Assembly (NCBI GenBank): GCA_031549565.1
Contig: JAVBPO010000085.1
Location: 7,859 to 71,858 of the forward strand
Direction of reading: 5' to 3'
Length of the DNA: 64,000 nucleotides
Origin: JAVBSX01 sp031549565
Lineage (GTDB): Bacteria > Planctomycetota > Planctomycetia > Pirellulales > Thermoguttaceae
Below are positions 61,902 through 64,000 of this stretch, piece by piece. The notes under the pieces were generated by a model. That model was not told the origin of the DNA. It saw only the letters and a list, made by a program, of their open reading frames with translations, and searched no databases. A program made the position numbers and the translations under genes. Every line of letters begins with the position of its first letter. Position 1 is the stretch's first letter.

Positions 61902-62285
61902 TCAATGAACGTCCAATCCGGGAATCCGGGTAAAATGGTCTTTGTCCAAAGTTGCAACCGGGAGTCCGTAAACCGTCGCAGTCGCGGAGATCAAGAGATC
62001 AGCGAGTCCGAGTTGGCTTCGTTGTCGTTTCAGTTCCCGCTGCAACAAGGCGGCGGTTTGTGCAATTTCCCGATCGACTGGTAAAATGATCAACGAAGCA
62101 AAAATGTCCCGCCAAAAATCGACATCATCTCTTCGCACTCCGAGATAAATTTCGTATTCCGTAATCGTGGAAACGACGATTCGATCATAGTCCCGTTTGA
62201 TCGTAGTCAAGCGGGAGTTCCACTTGTCTTTCTTTCGGAAGAACTCGATCAAAATCGAAGAATCAACGACGGTTGCGTCTTTCAT
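61902..62285 (-). CDS. vapC: VapC-like PIN-domain toxin
   Basis: 127 aa. Acidic residues: Asp8 (VVDSSILIEFF), Glu45 (TEYEIYLG), Asp96 (LGLADLLISATA) and Asp115. Layout and length match the VapC at 13154-13534. ATG at 62285 overlaps the antitoxin stop by 4 bp (ATGA), so the pair is translationally coupled. Confidence 0.88.
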   Translation of the reverse strand: MKDATVVDSSILIEFFRKKDKWNSRLTTIKRDYDRIVVSTITEYEIYLGVRRDDVDFWRDIFASLIILPVDREIAQTAALLQRELKRQRSQLGLADLLISATATVYGLPVATLDKDHFTRIPGLDVH

Positions 62286-62518
62286 AGCGGCCTGATCCCG
62301 TGGAGCTCACGGCCTCCTTCTTCGATGTCCTGGATTTGTTCTTCCGTCGCGACCGGTCCGTTGAGGAGTAATTTCAAGAGCGGATCGTTGTCGATTTCGT
62401 CCTGGGTCGGCGGCGGCATTTCCGGCAGATCATTGCAATCGATCACCTTGAGCCGCAGGGGAACATTACCCAGGGTACTCATATCCAATTTCTTTTTCAA
62501 AACAAAAGGTTTCGACAT
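62282..62518 (-). CDS. Putative VapB-like antitoxin
   Basis: 78 aa upstream of vapC with an ATGA overlap. Middle part is acidic and Pro-rich (LPEMPPPTQDEIDNDPLL); tail GPVATEEQIQDIEEGGRELH corresponds to CPVASEEEIKMQ ... in the antitoxin at 12840-13166, the presumed toxin-binding end. Function inferred from position. Confidence 0.7.
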   Translation of the reverse strand: MSKPFVLKKKLDMSTLGNVPLRLKVIDCNDLPEMPPPTQDEIDNDPLLKLLLNGPVATEEQIQDIEEGGRELHGIRPL

Positions 62519-62572
62519 GATATTGGTTCAACAAAATAAAAAATCGTGGAATTGTAATATTCCCTTCCCCCG

Positions 62573-62596
62573 TTTAGCCCTTGAACCGAAGGTTCC
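62573..62596. repeat. Short TTTAGCCC-TTGAACCGAAGG repeat, third copy
   Basis: Differs at two positions from the copies at 57961 and 61856. Lies 55 bp upstream of the antitoxin start on the minus strand and downstream of the GNAT gene. Confidence 0.7.
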
Positions 62597-62627
62597 GGGA
62601 TCCCTGCTTGAAAACCACCAAGATACC

Positions 62628-63764
62628 TCAATCGGTCGACTTTTCATACACCCGGTAGGTTTTATACCGTTTTGCGCCGACGCGCTCGAGCACGCGGGTG
62701 ATTTCCTGGTTCGATTCGTCGATCCAGCCGAGTTCGCCGCCGGTGAACCGGGCCGTGTTCTTGCCGTAATCGAGCGTTTGCATGATCAACCGTTCCGCGA
62801 TTCCCTGCTTGCGGTAGGGGGGAAGAACGCAAAGAACCATCATTCGGGCGGTTTTGATTTTTCGAACGTTTCTCCATAACCGGATCATGCCGATCGGCAG
62901 TCCGAAACGGAACAGATTTCCGTTGAGCGGCTTGATCGCTTCGTTGACGTCGGGCATCGTGATGGAAAAGCCGATCGGCTGCCCCGCTTTTTCCGCGATG
63001 TAGACCAGATTTTCATCGCCGAAAAACGAAAGCTGTTTCACGAAATATTCGATTTCCTCCGGCGTCAAGGAAACGCAGGACCACCACCAGTCGTTCCGCG
63101 CGTCGTCGTAGATTTGCAGGCAGCGTTTGACGTCCTCTTGAAAATTTTTGCGGGAAAACGGTCGAATGATCACTTTGGACCGCTTGGAAATGCGCTCGAT
63201 TCCGGCTTTCCACTTGTCGAGAATTTCGAGCGAATCGTCGAACCACCAGGCGTACAGATCTTTGTTCTTTTGAAACCCGTTCGCTTCGATCAGCCGTTGG
63301 TAATACGGCAGATGGTGCGACATCATGATTCGCGGCGGCGTCTCGAATCCTTCGATCAACAGGCCGCAGTTATAATTGGTCGAATAATCGATCGGTCCCA
63401 TGAGTGTCGTGCGTCCATGACGCCGGGACCAGTCTCGGGCCGCGTTCAAAAGGGTCTCGGCGGCTTCCCGGGAATCAATGCATTCGAAAAAGCCGAACGT
63501 TCCGACCTGCGTCCCGTTCTCCGCGTTGAACCGGGGATCGTCGGCGACGAGAATCCGGCCGATCGGCTCGTTGCCGTCGTACAAAAGAAACTTCGCCGCG
63601 GTTCCATGCTGGTAAAAGGGATGCTTTTTCGGATCGAGAAATTCCTTGACTTCCCATTTCAACGGCGGCACCCAGTTCGGATCGTCTTTGTAGAGTTTCC
63701 ACGGAAGTGAAACAAAGCGATTCAAATCTCGGGAGGTCTGAACTTCACGGAGGAGCATCGGCAA
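62628..63764 (-). CDS. GNAT-fold N-acyltransferase-like protein
   Basis: 378 aa. Two-part architecture with an acetyl-CoA-fold core: FVSLPWKLYKDDPNWVPPLK at the N-terminus and a C-terminal part with VLPPYRKQGIAERLIMQTLD, which fits the R-x2-G-x-A/G CoA-binding loop. Widespread conserved family without defined substrate. ATG at 63764. Downstream is the vapBC-like pair on the same strand, 109 bp away. Confidence 0.72.
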   Translation of the reverse strand: MPMLLREVQTSRDLNRFVSLPWKLYKDDPNWVPPLKWEVKEFLDPKKHPFYQHGTAAKFLLYDGNEPIGRILVADDPRFNAENGTQVGTFGFFECIDSREAAETLLNAARDWSRRHGRTTLMGPIDYSTNYNCGLLIEGFETPPRIMMSHHLPYYQRLIEANGFQKNKDLYAWWFDDSLEILDKWKAGIERISKRSKVIIRPFSRKNFQEDVKRCLQIYDDARNDWWWSCVSLTPEEIEYFVKQLSFFGDENLVYIAEKAGQPIGFSITMPDVNEAIKPLNGNLFRFGLPIGMIRLWRNVRKIKTARMMVLCVLPPYRKQGIAERLIMQTLDYGKNTARFTGGELGWIDESNQEITRVLERVGAKRYKTYRVYEKSTD

Positions 63765-64000
63765 TCAGAGCGGGAAGCGTAAGCGAGCGTAAAAATGGAG
63801 TCTTATTTCATTATAGGGCGCCAAGAGCAATTGGGAACCTCACGGGGACGCGGTATATTGGGTGCGCGCAAATTTCCTTGTCTGTTTGGGCAAAATAGGG
63901 TGTCATGTCATGCTGAGGTATTCCGAAGCATCTGGTTTCAAGCCGTGTTCGCAACATAATGCGTGTTGCCGGATGCACCAGATTCTTCCCTCCGTGAGTA
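63765..64000. other. Intergenic region at window end with MITE copy 2
   Basis: No gene. Bases 63860-64000 belong to a MITE. The rest shows no recognisable signal. Confidence 0.6.
63860..64000. mobile_element. 190-bp MITE, copy 2 (truncated by window end)
   Basis: 141 bp matching 14126-14266 with a single difference seen (TCTG against TATG near base 22). Begins with the same GGGTGCGCGCAAATTT inverted repeat; the right end lies beyond the window. Confidence 0.85.

Overview
The window reads as chromosomal DNA of a member of the PVC superphylum, most likely a Planctomycetota bacterium with an anaerobic or facultative life style and a flagellum. The reasons are a short lysine-rich PVC-type signature protein (34933-35223), a squalene-cyclase-like protein, a fused ABC-2 permease/GldG protein next to a DUF4340 protein, large secreted glycosidases, a WD40 lipoprotein, an orphan HydE maturase, a topoisomerase VI A-subunit homologue, weak Shine-Dalgarno signals at many starts and GC-rich but not extreme composition. 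No tRNA, rRNA or CRISPR array was recognised. The genus cannot be fixed from the sequence alone.

Layout. 1-1.9 kb: 3' end of a flagellin. 2-3.8 kb: umuDC mutagenic polymerase operon with an SOS-like operator. 3.9-12.8 kb: prmC, an HD-GYP response regulator, an archaeal-type phosphoglycerate mutase, a hybrid histidine kinase, a topoisomerase VI subunit A homologue and hydE. 12.8-14.3 kb: a toxin-antitoxin patch (VapBC-like pair, small ORF, ParDE-like pair whose toxin is cut by a MITE). 14.4-21.4 kb: dnaB, a very acidic protein, a DUF4340 protein and a GldF/GldG fusion. 21.9-29.3 kb: a thioredoxin-like exported protein, menA, a DUF169 protein, a secreted glycosidase, ubiX and a WD40 lipoprotein. 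29.3-30.8 kb: decayed IS1595- and IS1380-type transposases and a MITE. 30.9-40.1 kb: PAP2 phosphatase, squalene-cyclase-like protein, UDP-glucuronate decarboxylase, the PVC small basic protein, hemL (with an in-frame TGA), a multi-pass membrane protein and manA. 40.2-42.6 kb: a MITE, two small proteins and a lipoprotein. 42.8-49.7 kb: flagellar and chemotaxis block flgE-flbD-motA-motB-mcp. 49.8-63.8 kb: fumC, a radical SAM protein, a PIN-domain toxin pair, proC, a BlaI/BlaR-like regulator-sensor pair with a readable promoter and operators, rlmN, a large secreted glycosidase, a second VapBC-like pair and a GNAT-fold protein.

The most striking non-coding structure is repetitive DNA. At least ten short arrays with an exact 7-bp period but different heptamer sequences lie in the window, often as two arms separated by about 10-50 bp and often ending within 10 bp of a start codon (flbD, motA, motB, ubiX, the hybrid kinase, the UDP-glucuronate decarboxylase). 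Related arrays of 7- or 8-bp period lie inside three coding sequences and add low-complexity peptides. Four further families with terminal inverted repeats (about 105-230 bp) look like MITEs or palindromic REP-like elements, and one of them truncates a ParE-type toxin. The gene content itself is mostly familiar. The points worth checking are the repeat biology, the hemL stop codon, the orphan Top6A, the BlaI operator type and the tripled coiled-coil sensor of the BlaR-like protein.
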